A stretch of 23,240 nucleotides of DNA from JALYOC01 sp036675345 (lineage in GTDB: Bacteria; Myxococcota; Myxococcia; Myxococcales; Myxococcaceae), in NCBI GenBank assembly GCA_036675345.1, contig JAKFFE010000012.1, positions 1 to 23,240 of the forward strand. Direction: 5' to 3'. Position 1 is the first letter of the stretch; each line of letters opens with the position of its first letter. Position numbers and translations under genes: made by a program. Under the pieces are notes generated by a model, which ran no database searches, was not told where the DNA came from, and saw only the letters and a list, made by a program, of their open reading frames with translations. Of the stretch, positions 7,112 to 14,823 are shown in pieces.

Positions 7112-7393
7112 ATGGCCCGATACACGCTGGCCTACGCCCCGGACGTCGCCCACCGGCTCGTGCTCTTGCCTCCGCGCGCGGAGAAGCTGGGGCGGGAGCG
7201 GATGCTCGAACTGGCGGAAGGCCCACGACATTCCGAAGCACGCCCTGCCATCGAGCAGGTGGCCCGGGAGATCTTCGGGTGGGCCTTCGTGTTCCTGGTC
7301 GACCACCGCCACCACCGGGTGACCCTGACCGACGTGCGCTGGACCGCCGGCACCCACCGCCCGGTGGACGGCGGCGCGGTCCTCTTCCACTGA
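7112..7393 (+). CDS. Small unknown protein, possibly ParE/RelE-like fold
   Basis: About 93 residues (MARYTLAYAPDVAHRLVLLPPRAEKLGRER...). Helical first half, then REIFGWAFVFLVDHRHHRVTLTDVRW, which has the strand-turn-strand look of the RelE/ParE superfamily core (FG-W-x-V-x-F-x-V-D...RxVxV). The match is by pattern only. There is no antitoxin-like gene directly upstream or downstream, which argues against a classic toxin-antitoxin pair. Start ATG 7112 (a GTG lies just ahead at 7109) with AGGA upstream. It ends 4 bp before the convergent antiporter gene. Function unassigned. Confidence 0.6.
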   Translation: MARYTLAYAPDVAHRLVLLPPRAEKLGRERMLELAEGPRHSEARPAIEQVAREIFGWAFVFLVDHRHHRVTLTDVRWTAGTHRPVDGGAVLFH

Positions 7394-7397
7394 ACCG

Positions 7398-9176
7398 CTA
7401 GCCGGTGCGCGACTCCACCTCGGTGTCGCTGTCGAAGATCTGCTCCAGCTCCGCCCGCGCCCCCTCCGCCGCCGCCTGTAGCTGGGGCAGGTCCTGCCGG
7501 AACTTGTAGGTCCTCAGCAGCAGCTGTTCGTCGTGCTCCTTGAACCGGTTCATCGCCCGGCGGGTCTCTGCGTGGGAGGCGCCGAGGGAGATCAGGATCT
7601 CCCCGGTCATCTCCAGGCTGGAGAGGAAGGTCTCCCGCATCACGTGCTTCACCCCCAGGTCCAAGAGCGCGTAGGCGTGCTGCCGGTTGCGGGCCCGGGC
7701 GAAGATCGTCACCTGCGGGAAGTGCTGCTGCACCGTCTCCACCGTGCGCAGCGAGGCCTCCACGTCATCGATCGCCAGGACGAACACCTGCGCCTTGTCC
7801 ACCTTGGCCGCCCGCAGCAGATCCAGCCGGGCCGCGTCGCCGTAGAACACCTGGTTGCCGAACTTGCGGACGAAGTCGATGTGCTCGGCGCTCTTGTCGA
7901 TGGCGGTGAACGGGATCCGCTTGGCCCGCAGCACCCGGCCCACCACCTGCCCCACCCGGCCGAAGCCGGCGATCACCACCGGCACCTCCTGGTCCGGCAG
8001 TGAGTCGTATTCCCGCGGCGCCGCCTTCTGCAGCCGCGGCAGCACCCACCGCTCCAGGGCGATGGACAGCGGCGGGGTCACCGCCATTGACAGCGAGACC
8101 ACCACCACCAGCAGATCGGACAGCCCCCTGGCCATCAGCCCGTAGGTGACCGCCAGCCCGAAGAGCACGAAGGCGAACTCCCCGCCCTGGGAGATGGCCA
8201 CCGACAGCCGCAGCGCGCCGGGGGTCTCCTCCAGCCACATCCGGCCCAGCAGGAACAGGCAGAGGGCCTTGATCGCCACCAGCCCCACCACCAGGCCCAG
8301 CACGGTCAGCGGGGACTGAACCAGGATCCCCAGCTTCACGCCCATCCCCACCGTCATGAAGAACAGGCCCAGCAACAGGCCCTTGAACGGTTCGATGTCC
8401 GCCTCCAGCTCATGGCGGTACTCGGACTCCGCCAACAACACCCCGGCCAGGAACGCCCCCAGCGCCATCGAGAGCCCGGCCGCGCCCATCAGCGCCGCGG
8501 TCCCCACCGCAATCAGCAGCGCCGTGGCGGTGAACACCTCCTGGGAGTGGGTGGCGGCCACGATCCGGAACAGGGGCTTCATCAGGAAGCGCCCCATCGT
8601 CACCACCACCGCCAGCGCGCCCAGCATCAGCAGATACTGGATCCAGCCCCGCGAGGGCACTCCGGGCGCGGCGGTGCCCAGCACCGGCAGCAGGGCCAGC
8701 ACCGGGATCACCCCCAGGTCCTGGAAGAGGAGGATGCTGAAGGAGGCCCGGCCATAGCCGCTGGTCAGCTGGCCCTTCTCCGCCAGTAGCTGCATCGCGA
8801 ACGCGGTGGAGGACAGCGAGAGGCCCATCCCCACCACCAGCGCGGTGGGCAGCGGCAGCCCGAACAACATCCCCAGCGCGCCCAGCACCCCCGTGGTGCC
8901 CACCACCTGCGCCCCACCCAGCCCGAACACCGCGTGGCGCATCGCCCACAGGCGGGAGGGCTGCAGCTCCAGCCCGATCAGGAACAGCAGCAACACCACC
9001 CCCAGCTCCGCCAGATGGAAGGTGCCCTCCACGTCGGTGACCACCCCCAGCGCCGAGGGCCCCAGCACCACCCCCGCGGCCAGGTAGCCCAGCACCGACC
9101 CCAGCCCCAACCGCTTGAACAGCGGCACCGCCACCACCACCGCCGCCAGCAACACCAGCACCTGCGTCAGGCCCAT
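7398..9176 (-). CDS. KefB/KefC-type monovalent cation:proton antiporter (CPA2)
   Basis: A 592-residue inner-membrane protein. Residues 1-380 form the Na+/H+-exchanger-type membrane domain with about a dozen hydrophobic segments. Characteristic pieces are GYLAAGVVLGPSALG, LLFLIGLELQPSRLW, GMGLSLSSTAFAMQLL, LLFQDLGVIPVLAL (the conserved Gln-Asp at 152-153) and ISQGGEFAFVLFGLA. A soluble RCK/TrkA-N domain follows from about 398 to 525, with the Rossmann motif GFGRVGQ at 404-410 and Asp427 at the end of strand 2. The C-terminal tail is predicted coiled coil. Family members exchange K+ (or Na+) for H+ and are gated through the nucleotide-binding domain, in Kef by glutathione adducts. A KefF/KefG-type ancillary oxidoreductase is not adjacent. 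The ATG at 9176 has GGAG ten bases upstream; a GTG at 9197 is less likely. Confidence 0.93.
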   Translation of the reverse strand: MGLTQVLVLLAAVVVAVPLFKRLGLGSVLGYLAAGVVLGPSALGVVTDVEGTFHLAELGVVLLLFLIGLELQPSRLWAMRHAVFGLGGAQVVGTTGVLGALGMLFGLPLPTALVVGMGLSLSSTAFAMQLLAEKGQLTSGYGRASFSILLFQDLGVIPVLALLPVLGTAAPGVPSRGWIQYLLMLGALAVVVTMGRFLMKPLFRIVAATHSQEVFTATALLIAVGTAALMGAAGLSMALGAFLAGVLLAESEYRHELEADIEPFKGLLLGLFFMTVGMGVKLGILVQSPLTVLGLVVGLVAIKALCLFLLGRMWLEETPGALRLSVAISQGGEFAFVLFGLAVTYGLMARGLSDLLVVVVSLSMAVTPPLSIALERWVLPRLQKAAPREYDSLPDQEVPVVIAGFGRVGQVVGRVLRAKRIPFTAIDKSAEHIDFVRKFGNQVFYGDAARLDLLRAAKVDKAQVFVLAIDDVEASLRTVETVQQHFPQVTIFARARNRQHAYALLDLGVKHVMRETFLSSLEMTGEILISLGASHAETRRAMNRFKEHDEQLLLRTYKFRQDLPQLQAAAEGARAELEQIFDSDTEVESRTG

Positions 9177-9264
9177 GCGCGGAACGCTCCCACGCACTCG
9201 CCGCCGCCGCCAATCGCCGGAGGGACCTTGCGGCGGCGGGCCGGTCGGCTAGCGTCCCGGGCCC

Positions 9265-10026
9265 ATGGAATTCGTCAGCCCGCACCTTCGCCGTGAGATC
9301 TTCGGTTGGCACAGCCCCGCCCTCGGAATGGACATGCCGATCGTCCGCTACGGGCACTGGGGACACGCCCTGCTCTTGTTCCCCACCGCCTCCGGCGACT
9401 TCCTGGAGGCGGAGCGGATGTTCCTGATCAAGTCCATCGAGCCGTACCTGATGGAGGGGAAGCTGCAGCTGTTCGCGATCGAGAGCATCAACAAGCACGC
9501 GTGGATGAACAGCAAGCTCCCGGTGCCGATCCAGGCCCACAACCAGGCCCAGTACTCCCGCTACGTGGAGGAGGAGGTGGTCCCCCACATCCGCCGGGTG
9601 CTGCAGAACGACAGCGCGCGGATCGGCGTCTCCGGCGCGTCCTTCGGGGCCTTCTTCGCCGCCAACGCCTTCTTCCGGCGCCCGGACCTGTTCGACACCC
9701 TGATCGCGATGAGCGGGTTCTACGACCTGCAGCCCGGGTACACCGAGGGCTACTGGGACAACAACCTGTACTTCAACAACCCGATGTCCTTCGTCCCCAA
9801 CCTCAGCGACTGGAACCTGGACCTGGTGAAGAACCACAGCCAGATCCACCTCCTCAGCGGGCAGGGCGAGTGGGAGAAGCCGGAGGCCTCGCGCCGCTTC
9901 TCCCAGATGCTGTGGAACAAGGGGATCTGGCACAACCTGGACCTGTGGGGCCACGACATCCCCCACGACTGGACCTCCTGGCGGCAGATGCTGCCCCTGT
10001 ACGTGGGCCAGAAGCTGGGCTGGTAG
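9265..10026 (+). CDS. Putative esterase, alpha/beta-hydrolase (PF00756-like)
   Basis: A 253-residue protein without signal peptide or membrane segment, so probably cytosolic. The nucleophile elbow is GVSGASFGAFFAA, with Ser126 as nucleophile. The catalytic His is most likely His230 or His234 in LWGHDIPHDWTSWRQML, which resembles the family ending GHDWPHDWxxWR. HALLLFPTASGDFLE near the N-terminus fits the oxyanion-hole strand. It belongs to the esterase-D-like 'putative esterase' group, which hydrolyses ester or thioester bonds; the substrate is unknown. The start follows a divergent region shared with the antiporter. The stop abuts the convergent FAD gene with no base between. Neighbouring cysteine dioxygenase and ATP-grasp genes suggest that it may serve the same pathway (inference). 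Confidence 0.88.
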   Translation: MEFVSPHLRREIFGWHSPALGMDMPIVRYGHWGHALLLFPTASGDFLEAERMFLIKSIEPYLMEGKLQLFAIESINKHAWMNSKLPVPIQAHNQAQYSRYVEEEVVPHIRRVLQNDSARIGVSGASFGAFFAANAFFRRPDLFDTLIAMSGFYDLQPGYTEGYWDNNLYFNNPMSFVPNLSDWNLDLVKNHSQIHLLSGQGEWEKPEASRRFSQMLWNKGIWHNLDLWGHDIPHDWTSWRQMLPLYVGQKLGW

Positions 10027-11343
10027 CTACCCGCGCGACCGCTGCTCGCGCCACTCCGCCCTGAGCAGGGTCTGGGCCAGCCGGTGGGCCTGGTCGCGGA
10101 TCTCCGGGATGGCGGTGGTCTCCCACAACTCGGAGCGGCGCAGCGGTCCCAGGGCGTGCAGCCACCACTGGGGCGCGCCCGTCCCATCCAGCACCCGCCC
10201 CTGGGCGGTGAGCAGCCCGTAGCGATCGAACCGGGCCAGCCCCTGCTCCCCCAGGGACTGCAACAGCGGCGAGGCGCGCGCCCCGGCGGGACCGGTGCAG
10301 TTGATCACCCACTGGCTCTCCACCGGTTCGCCGTGACGCAGCCGGAGCCGGACCCCGGTGTCGGTCAGCGCCACTTCTGCCAGCCGGCCGGCGCGCAGGT
10401 GGAGGTTGCCGCGCTGGAACAGGGTCTCCAGGCGGCGGGCGATCTGCGGAGCCATCCGGTGCCGGTGCACGTCCCAGTGATGACGCAGGTGGCGATCGAA
10501 GCGGCGCCGCTGGGGATCGCTCCAGCCGTTCCAGATTGAACCGGAGAGCGGCCGCAGCGCGTCCACCGCGGCCCGCCAGTCCGGCTGGGTCCGGATCCAG
10601 CGCAACAGCGCGGCCGGGGTGCGGATGGAGGGCGGCGAAGGCAGCTCGCCGCGCGGCGCGTGGGGCCGGGGCAGCAGGGCGTGGCGGGAGAGCACGGTGA
10701 TCGCCCCCCGGTGCCCCTGCACCTCCAGCGAGAGCAGCAGATCCACCGCGGTCAGCCCGGCGCCGATCAGGGTCAGGCTGGCGTCCGGTGGCAGCTGCCT
10801 CACCTCGGTGGACCACGGGGTGTGCAGGTAGCGGTCGCTGGCCGCCAGCGCCCCGAAGCCGGGGACCGGGAGTGGGGACGGCGGCAGGTTGCCAATCGCC
10901 AAGACCACCTGGCGGGCCTGCAGCAGCTCTCCGGAGGCCAGCCGCAGTCCATGGCGATCGGCGTCGAAGCCCACCGCCTCCATCGGGATCCGGTGCAGCT
11001 CCACCCCGGGGGCGGCGCGGACCTCTGCCTCCCCCAGGAAGTCCTGCAGATAGTCCCCGAACAGGGCCCGGGGAATGAAGGCGTCCGGCGCCACCTCGTG
11101 TCCCCGTCGGCGCAGCCAACGGAGCAGATGTTCCGGGTCCTGGGGATCGACGCTCATCCTCGCCGCGGGGACGTTGAGCAGGTGGATCGGCTGGCGGGTC
11201 TCGTAGGCGGCGCCGGTGCCAAAGCGCCCCGATTGTTCCAGCAGCGCCACCGAGAGCGGGGCGGTCGCCTGCCGCAGTAGCCACGCCGCAGTGAGCGCTC
11301 CGCTGGCCCCTCCCCCTACCACCGCGATGTCGAAGTCACGCAT
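10027..11343 (-). CDS. FAD/NAD(P)-binding oxidoreductase (NAD_binding_9 type)
   Basis: A 438-residue cytosolic flavoprotein. The FAD-binding loop is GGGASGALTAA at 10-20. The sequence GTGAAYET...HLLNVPAARMSVDP (42-67) is the hallmark of the FAD-NAD(P)-binding PF13454 group. VVLAIGNLPP at 147-155 and a second Rossmann motif IGAGLTAVD (193-201) complete a two-dinucleotide-domain layout. Near the end, WVINCTGPAG is the usual ATG-like motif. Such proteins are annotated as FAD-dependent hydroxylases or oxidoreductases, and exact reactions are mostly unknown. The start Met is 67 bp from the divergent cysteine dioxygenase start, so both probably share a control region. An in-frame Met 6 codons upstream is also possible. 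The shared promoter suggests oxidation of a sulfur or amino acid compound, which is inference only. Confidence 0.88.
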   Translation of the reverse strand: MRDFDIAVVGGGASGALTAAWLLRQATAPLSVALLEQSGRFGTGAAYETRQPIHLLNVPAARMSVDPQDPEHLLRWLRRRGHEVAPDAFIPRALFGDYLQDFLGEAEVRAAPGVELHRIPMEAVGFDADRHGLRLASGELLQARQVVLAIGNLPPSPLPVPGFGALAASDRYLHTPWSTEVRQLPPDASLTLIGAGLTAVDLLLSLEVQGHRGAITVLSRHALLPRPHAPRGELPSPPSIRTPAALLRWIRTQPDWRAAVDALRPLSGSIWNGWSDPQRRRFDRHLRHHWDVHRHRMAPQIARRLETLFQRGNLHLRAGRLAEVALTDTGVRLRLRHGEPVESQWVINCTGPAGARASPLLQSLGEQGLARFDRYGLLTAQGRVLDGTGAPQWWLHALGPLRRSELWETTAIPEIRDQAHRLAQTLLRAEWREQRSRG

Positions 11344-11410
11344 CCGCGCCAACTTGCGCATTGGTTGCCGCGCAGCCCACTGGTGCGCACCTTCCACCAC
11401 TACGCGTCCC

Positions 11411-12031
11411 ATGCACCTCTCGACCGCCAAGATCGGTAGTTCTCTTCCCATCCAGGGCATTCCCCTGGACCTGTTCGTTGACCAGGTGGCGGAGGCCGCC
11501 TACCTGGGGCCAGCGCGGCTGGCGGACACCGTGGGACGGTACCGCCCGGACTGGGGTTCGGTGCGGCCGTGGGTCCGCCCCCGGCGAGGCGGCTACACCC
11601 GGACCCTGGCCTATCGGGATCCGCGGGTGGAGGTGCTGGTGTTGACCTGGGCCCGGGGCGCCGAGGCGCCGATCCACGACCACGCCTCCCAGCACTGCTG
11701 GATGATCGCGGTGCGGGGGACGTTGGAGGTGATCGACTACCGGCGGCTGGGCGGGACCACCGGACTGGGCGCCGCCCGGCTGGAGCAACTGCGCCCCCCG
11801 CGGCTGTTGACCGCCGGAGAGGCGGAGTCCGGGACCGGGCAGGCGGAGATCCACCGGGTGCGCCTCGCCCCCGGTGTGCCGCTGGCGGTCTCGGTGCATG
11901 TCTACGCCCGGCCGATCGACCGCTGTCTGGTGTTCGACCTGGCCCGGGACCGCTGCAGCACCAAGGCCTTGAGCTACGACTTCCTGGGGCCGCGGCCCCT
12001 GTCCCTGGTGCCGTCCGCGTCCCTGCACTGA
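11411..12031 (+). CDS. cdo: Cysteine dioxygenase family protein
   Basis: A 206-residue cupin enzyme of the type-I cysteine dioxygenase family, which oxidises L-cysteine to cysteine sulfinate with Fe(II) and oxygen. The iron ligands are visible: His89 and His91 (APIHDHASQHC) and His148 (EIHRVRL). The stretch LAVSVHVYARPID contains the conserved His163 and Tyr165 of the CDO active site. Unusually for a bacterial enzyme, Cys96 occupies the position of the mammalian Cys93, which forms a thioether cofactor with the Tyr; most bacterial homologues have Gly there. The N-terminal 40 residues are less conserved. The start ATG at 11411 lies opposite the FAD gene's leader. The ATP-grasp gene follows after 42 bp, likely in one transcript. 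Other thiol dioxygenases (3-mercaptopropionate, cysteamine) are possible alternatives. Confidence 0.88.
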   Translation: MHLSTAKIGSSLPIQGIPLDLFVDQVAEAAYLGPARLADTVGRYRPDWGSVRPWVRPRRGGYTRTLAYRDPRVEVLVLTWARGAEAPIHDHASQHCWMIAVRGTLEVIDYRRLGGTTGLGAARLEQLRPPRLLTAGEAESGTGQAEIHRVRLAPGVPLAVSVHVYARPIDRCLVFDLARDRCSTKALSYDFLGPRPLSLVPSASLH

Positions 12032-12073
12032 CCCCCTCCCCGAAGCGGGGGGGAATCTGATACGCGCACCCCC

Positions 12074-13015
12074 ATGCCGAAGAAGGTGGGATTGCTGGTG
12101 GGGCGCGAGCGGAGCTTTCCGGACGCGCTGATCGCAGAGGTCAATCGCCGGAACCAGGGCGTGGTGGCGGAGTACGCGCAGGTGGAGGCGACCCGGACCG
12201 ACCGCCCCCCACCGTACCAGGTGCTGGTGGACCGGATCTCCCACGACGTCCCCCACTACCAGCCGGTGCTGAAGCTGGCGGCGCTGAACGGGACGTATGT
12301 GATCAACAACCCGTTCTGGCGGATCGCCGACGACAAGTTCATCGGCACCGCGCTGGCCGCCAGGCTGGGGGTGGCGATCCCGAAGACCGCGGTGCTGCCC
12401 GCGCATGAGTACAACCCGGACGTGAACTCCGAGTCGCTGGTGCGGAACATGCGCTACGTGGACTGGGACGCGCTGGGCGCGGAGCTGGGCTACCCGATGT
12501 ACATGAAGCCTCACTGGGGCGGCGGCTGGTACGACGTGCACCGGGTCACCTCCCGCGAGGAGCTGCTGGCCGCCTTCGACAAGACCGGCCGCAAGACGAT
12601 GATCGTCCAGGAGGAGATCCGCTGGCAGCAGTACGTCCGCTGCATCGTGGTCGGCCAGGAGCAGGTGCTGCCGGCGCTGTGGAACCCGAAGCTCTCCCAC
12701 TTCGACCGCTACCGATTGGCGAAGGAGAGCATGCCCGCCATCCCGGCCGAGGTGATGCGCCGGGTGGAAGAGGACGCCCGGAAGCTGTGCCGGGCGCTGG
12801 GCTACGACATGAACACGGTGGAGTTCGCGCTGGTGGACGGGGTGCCCTACGCGATCGACTTCATGAACTCCGCCCCGGACCTGGATGTCTCCTCCCTGGG
12901 CCCGGACCACTTCGGCTGGGTGGTGGGGAAGATGGCGGACCTGGTGATCGAGAAGGCGCTGATGGAGCGGAAGTCCACCTCGCTGCCACGGTGGGACACG
13001 CTGCTGGGCGGTTAG
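12074..13015 (+). CDS. ATP-grasp family ligase (RimK-like)
   Basis: A 313-residue soluble protein with the ATP-grasp layout. The pre-ATP-grasp N-domain is residues 1-80. Lys88 (ADDKFIGTALAARLGV), Lys145 in YPMYMKPHWGGGW (glycine-rich loop) and MIVQEEI (hinge, 176-182) should bind ATP. Glu250, Asp262 and Asn265 in MNTVEFALVDGVPYAIDFMNSAPD should hold magnesium. Such enzymes couple a carboxylate to an amine or thiol through an acyl-phosphate. Substrates cannot be deduced. The gene follows cysteine dioxygenase by 42 bp, with a short GC hairpin between (12036-12055) that lacks a T-run, so co-transcription is plausible. A peptide-like or amide product of cysteine sulfinate or a related acid would fit the context but is speculation. 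A 31/32-bp repeat array begins directly after its stop. Confidence 0.85.
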   Translation: MPKKVGLLVGRERSFPDALIAEVNRRNQGVVAEYAQVEATRTDRPPPYQVLVDRISHDVPHYQPVLKLAALNGTYVINNPFWRIADDKFIGTALAARLGVAIPKTAVLPAHEYNPDVNSESLVRNMRYVDWDALGAELGYPMYMKPHWGGGWYDVHRVTSREELLAAFDKTGRKTMIVQEEIRWQQYVRCIVVGQEQVLPALWNPKLSHFDRYRLAKESMPAIPAEVMRRVEEDARKLCRALGYDMNTVEFALVDGVPYAIDFMNSAPDLDVSSLGPDHFGWVVGKMADLVIEKALMERKSTSLPRWDTLLGG

Positions 13016-13017
13016 CG

Positions 13018-13333
13018 GGCGGAGGTCACGGCGGCGCGGGCGGGAGAGGGCGGAGGTCACGGCAGCGCGGGCGGGTAGAGGGCGGAGGTCACGGCGGCGC
13101 GGGCGGGAGCGGACGGAGATCACGGCAGCGCGGGCGGCGAGCCGGCGGAGGTCACGGCAGCGCGGACGGGAGCGGACGGGATCACGGCAGCGCGGGCGGC
13201 GAGCTGGCGGAGGTCACGGCAGCGCGGGCGGGAGCAGACGGAGATCACGGCAGCGTGGGCGGGAGCGGACGGAGGTCACGGCAGCGCGGGCGGCGAGCCG
13301 GCGGAGGTCACGGCAGCGCGGACGGGAGCGGGC
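13018..13333. repeat. 31/32-bp tandem array, 10 copies
   Basis: The block GGAGGTCACGGCAGCGCGGG, with slight variation, starts at 13021, 13052, 13084, 13115, 13147, 13178, 13209, 13240, 13271 and 13303, that is, at 31- or 32-bp steps (mean 31.3). The ends of the units alternate between GGGAGC and GGCGAG types, suggesting a 62-63-bp higher-order unit in the second half. It starts 3-6 bases after the ATP-grasp stop codon and ends about 140 bp before the next gene. Confidence 0.95.
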
Positions 13334-13470
13334 CGATCGTTGGACGGGGCTGACGTGGCGGAGTGCAGGCGTTGCGGTCGTCACACATCCGGGGCTGACC
13401 CTCACCGTGGCCGGCTCAGTCGGAAGGGCGCCGTCACGGACGGGTTCGACGTTTGGGGCATGATGGACGG

Positions 13471-13926
13471 ATGCTCCGCGTCGGTCTCCTGGCGGTCCTC
13501 CTCTCCGGCTGTGCTCATCACATGAACGCTCCCGTCCCTCCCCGAGAAGCGCTGCTCCTGCGGTTGGAGCAGCAGATGTTCGAGGCGCTGAAGGCCCGGG
13601 ATCCGGAGGCGCTGGGTCTGTTGCTGGCGACCGACTTCCAGCTCAAGTCCCCGGGGGAGCCGGCGGTGGATCGCCAGGCGTTCATCGCTGCGGTGGGAAC
13701 GATTCCGGGCACCATCCTGGAGGTCGGCTCCGACGATACCCAGGCCCGGGTGATGGGCGAGATGGGCATCCTCACCGGACATCAGCGCGCGGTGGTGAGG
13801 CTGGACGACGGCTCGGTGGTGACCCAGGTGGGCGCCTTCACCGATGTGGCCCGCTGGGAGAAGGACCGGTGGGTGCTGGTCCATGCGTACAACGTGAATG
13901 TGTCGGAGACGGTGCAGCGGCAGTGA
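13471..13926 (+). CDS. NTF2/SnoaL-like lipoprotein
   Basis: A 151-residue precursor with signal MLRVGLLAVLLSGC and lipobox LLSGC; Cys14 should be lipidated. The mature domain of about 130 residues has the NTF2-like (DUF4440/SnoaL-type) order. A helix LEQQMFEALKARDPEALGLLLATDF leads, with the segment ILEVGSDDTQARVMGEMGILTGHQ forming strands. VRLDDGSVVTQVGAFTDVARWEKDRWVLVHAY is the typical end ('F..V......W.L...H'). Members bind small ligands or have no known activity; no catalytic role is claimed. The ATG at 13471 begins the signal peptide; the few upstream in-frame codons would spoil it. The next gene starts inside this one's stop codon, so the two are translationally coupled. Confidence 0.82.
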   Translation: MLRVGLLAVLLSGCAHHMNAPVPPREALLLRLEQQMFEALKARDPEALGLLLATDFQLKSPGEPAVDRQAFIAAVGTIPGTILEVGSDDTQARVMGEMGILTGHQRAVVRLDDGSVVTQVGAFTDVARWEKDRWVLVHAYNVNVSETVQRQ

Positions 13927-14789
13927 GCCGGCTGTTGGCGATCGCGGCGCTGTTGTCGCTGGGCTGCACCGCCCACCGGCTTCGGGCCGAGGTCCTGCTT
14001 CCTTCGGTGGCCGCCCGCGCCGGGGACACCGTGGCCGCCCGGATCTGCAATCAGGGACCGGGAAACGGTCGGGTCGACCCGGTGGAGGTCATCCTGGAGT
14101 ACGCCCATTCCGAGGGCGGCCGACGAGGCTGGGTTCGAACGCAGGCGCGGAGCCCGCTCGAGGCGACCGATCTGGCTGCCGGGGAATGTGCGGAGGCTCG
14201 GGTCGCGGTGCCGCAGGAACATCCGTACGCGCAGGCGCGGATCAGGGTCCGGATGCGCCGAGGCGATGGCGGCTTCAGCGGCGCTTTCGCACCCCTGGCG
14301 GTCTACGGAGAAAAGTTGCCGGATGGGCGACCGGTGGCGGGCGTCGTGCCTCCTCCGGCTCCGGGGGCGGATCATCCCTACGAGGCGTGGGCGGAGTTGG
14401 ACCGGCGCTGCCCCGGCTTCGCGGGCTTCCCCTCGATCGAGGGGGTCACCCACCTGGCCCTGACCGCCGACGCCGATGAGGCCTGCGTGCGAAGGGAGGG
14501 CCTGGCGCTCCAGAATGAGCAGCGAGGGTTGGCCCTCGGCTTCGCCCAGTTCCCGGTGGTGAGGGCGCGGTACCGCTTCCTGCAACAGTGGGAGTGGGCA
14601 CCGATCGTGACCTGGATCGGCGGGTGGTGGTCGCAGTCCGGTGTCGGAGAGGGGTTCATCGACCTGGGGATCTGCGATCCGCAGGATCTGCCCAAGGTCG
14701 AGCAGTGGCTGGGCGTGCTCCCGGTCCCTCGCGACGCGGTGCGGGTCAGGGTCTCCTGCCTGGAGTTGGTCGGCTCCTCCGGCCGCTGA
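13923..14789 (+). CDS. Lipoprotein of unknown function
   Basis: A 288-residue precursor starting with GTG in a GTGA overlap with the previous stop, so translation is coupled. The signal MSRLLAIAALLSLGC ends in a lipobox, with Cys15 to be lipidated. The first mature half is beta-rich and resembles a CARDB/Ig-like fold in pattern (AARAGDTVAARICNQGPGNGRVDPVEVILEY...). The second half contains HPYEAWAELDRRCPGF and RFLQQWEWAPIVTWIGGWW with many aromatic residues. There are four cysteines in the second half or at its edge. I do not recognise the family. Context says it is exported to the same compartment as the NTF2-like lipoprotein and probably acts with it. A palindromic 52-bp array starts 34 bases after the stop. 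Confidence 0.78.
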   Translation: MSRLLAIAALLSLGCTAHRLRAEVLLPSVAARAGDTVAARICNQGPGNGRVDPVEVILEYAHSEGGRRGWVRTQARSPLEATDLAAGECAEARVAVPQEHPYAQARIRVRMRRGDGGFSGAFAPLAVYGEKLPDGRPVAGVVPPPAPGADHPYEAWAELDRRCPGFAGFPSIEGVTHLALTADADEACVRREGLALQNEQRGLALGFAQFPVVRARYRFLQQWEWAPIVTWIGGWWSQSGVGEGFIDLGICDPQDLPKVEQWLGVLPVPRDAVRVRVSCLELVGSSGR

Positions 14790-14823
14790 ACCCAGTCCGA
14801 CCGCACCCAGTCTTCGCGCTCCT

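Noticed and set aside
7112..7393. Toxin-antitoxin system
   Set aside because: The small protein has only a vague ParE/RelE look, and there is no adjacent antitoxin gene.
12031..12056. Terminator between CDO and ATP-grasp genes
   Set aside because: There is a GC hairpin (CCCCGAAGCGGGG) but no T-run, and the spacing favours co-transcription.
11336..13123. A 595-codon minus-strand frame opposite the CDO and ATP-grasp genes
   Set aside because: Its product is His/Arg/Val-rich without motifs, and runs into the 31-bp repeats; it is a shadow of two well-supported genes.
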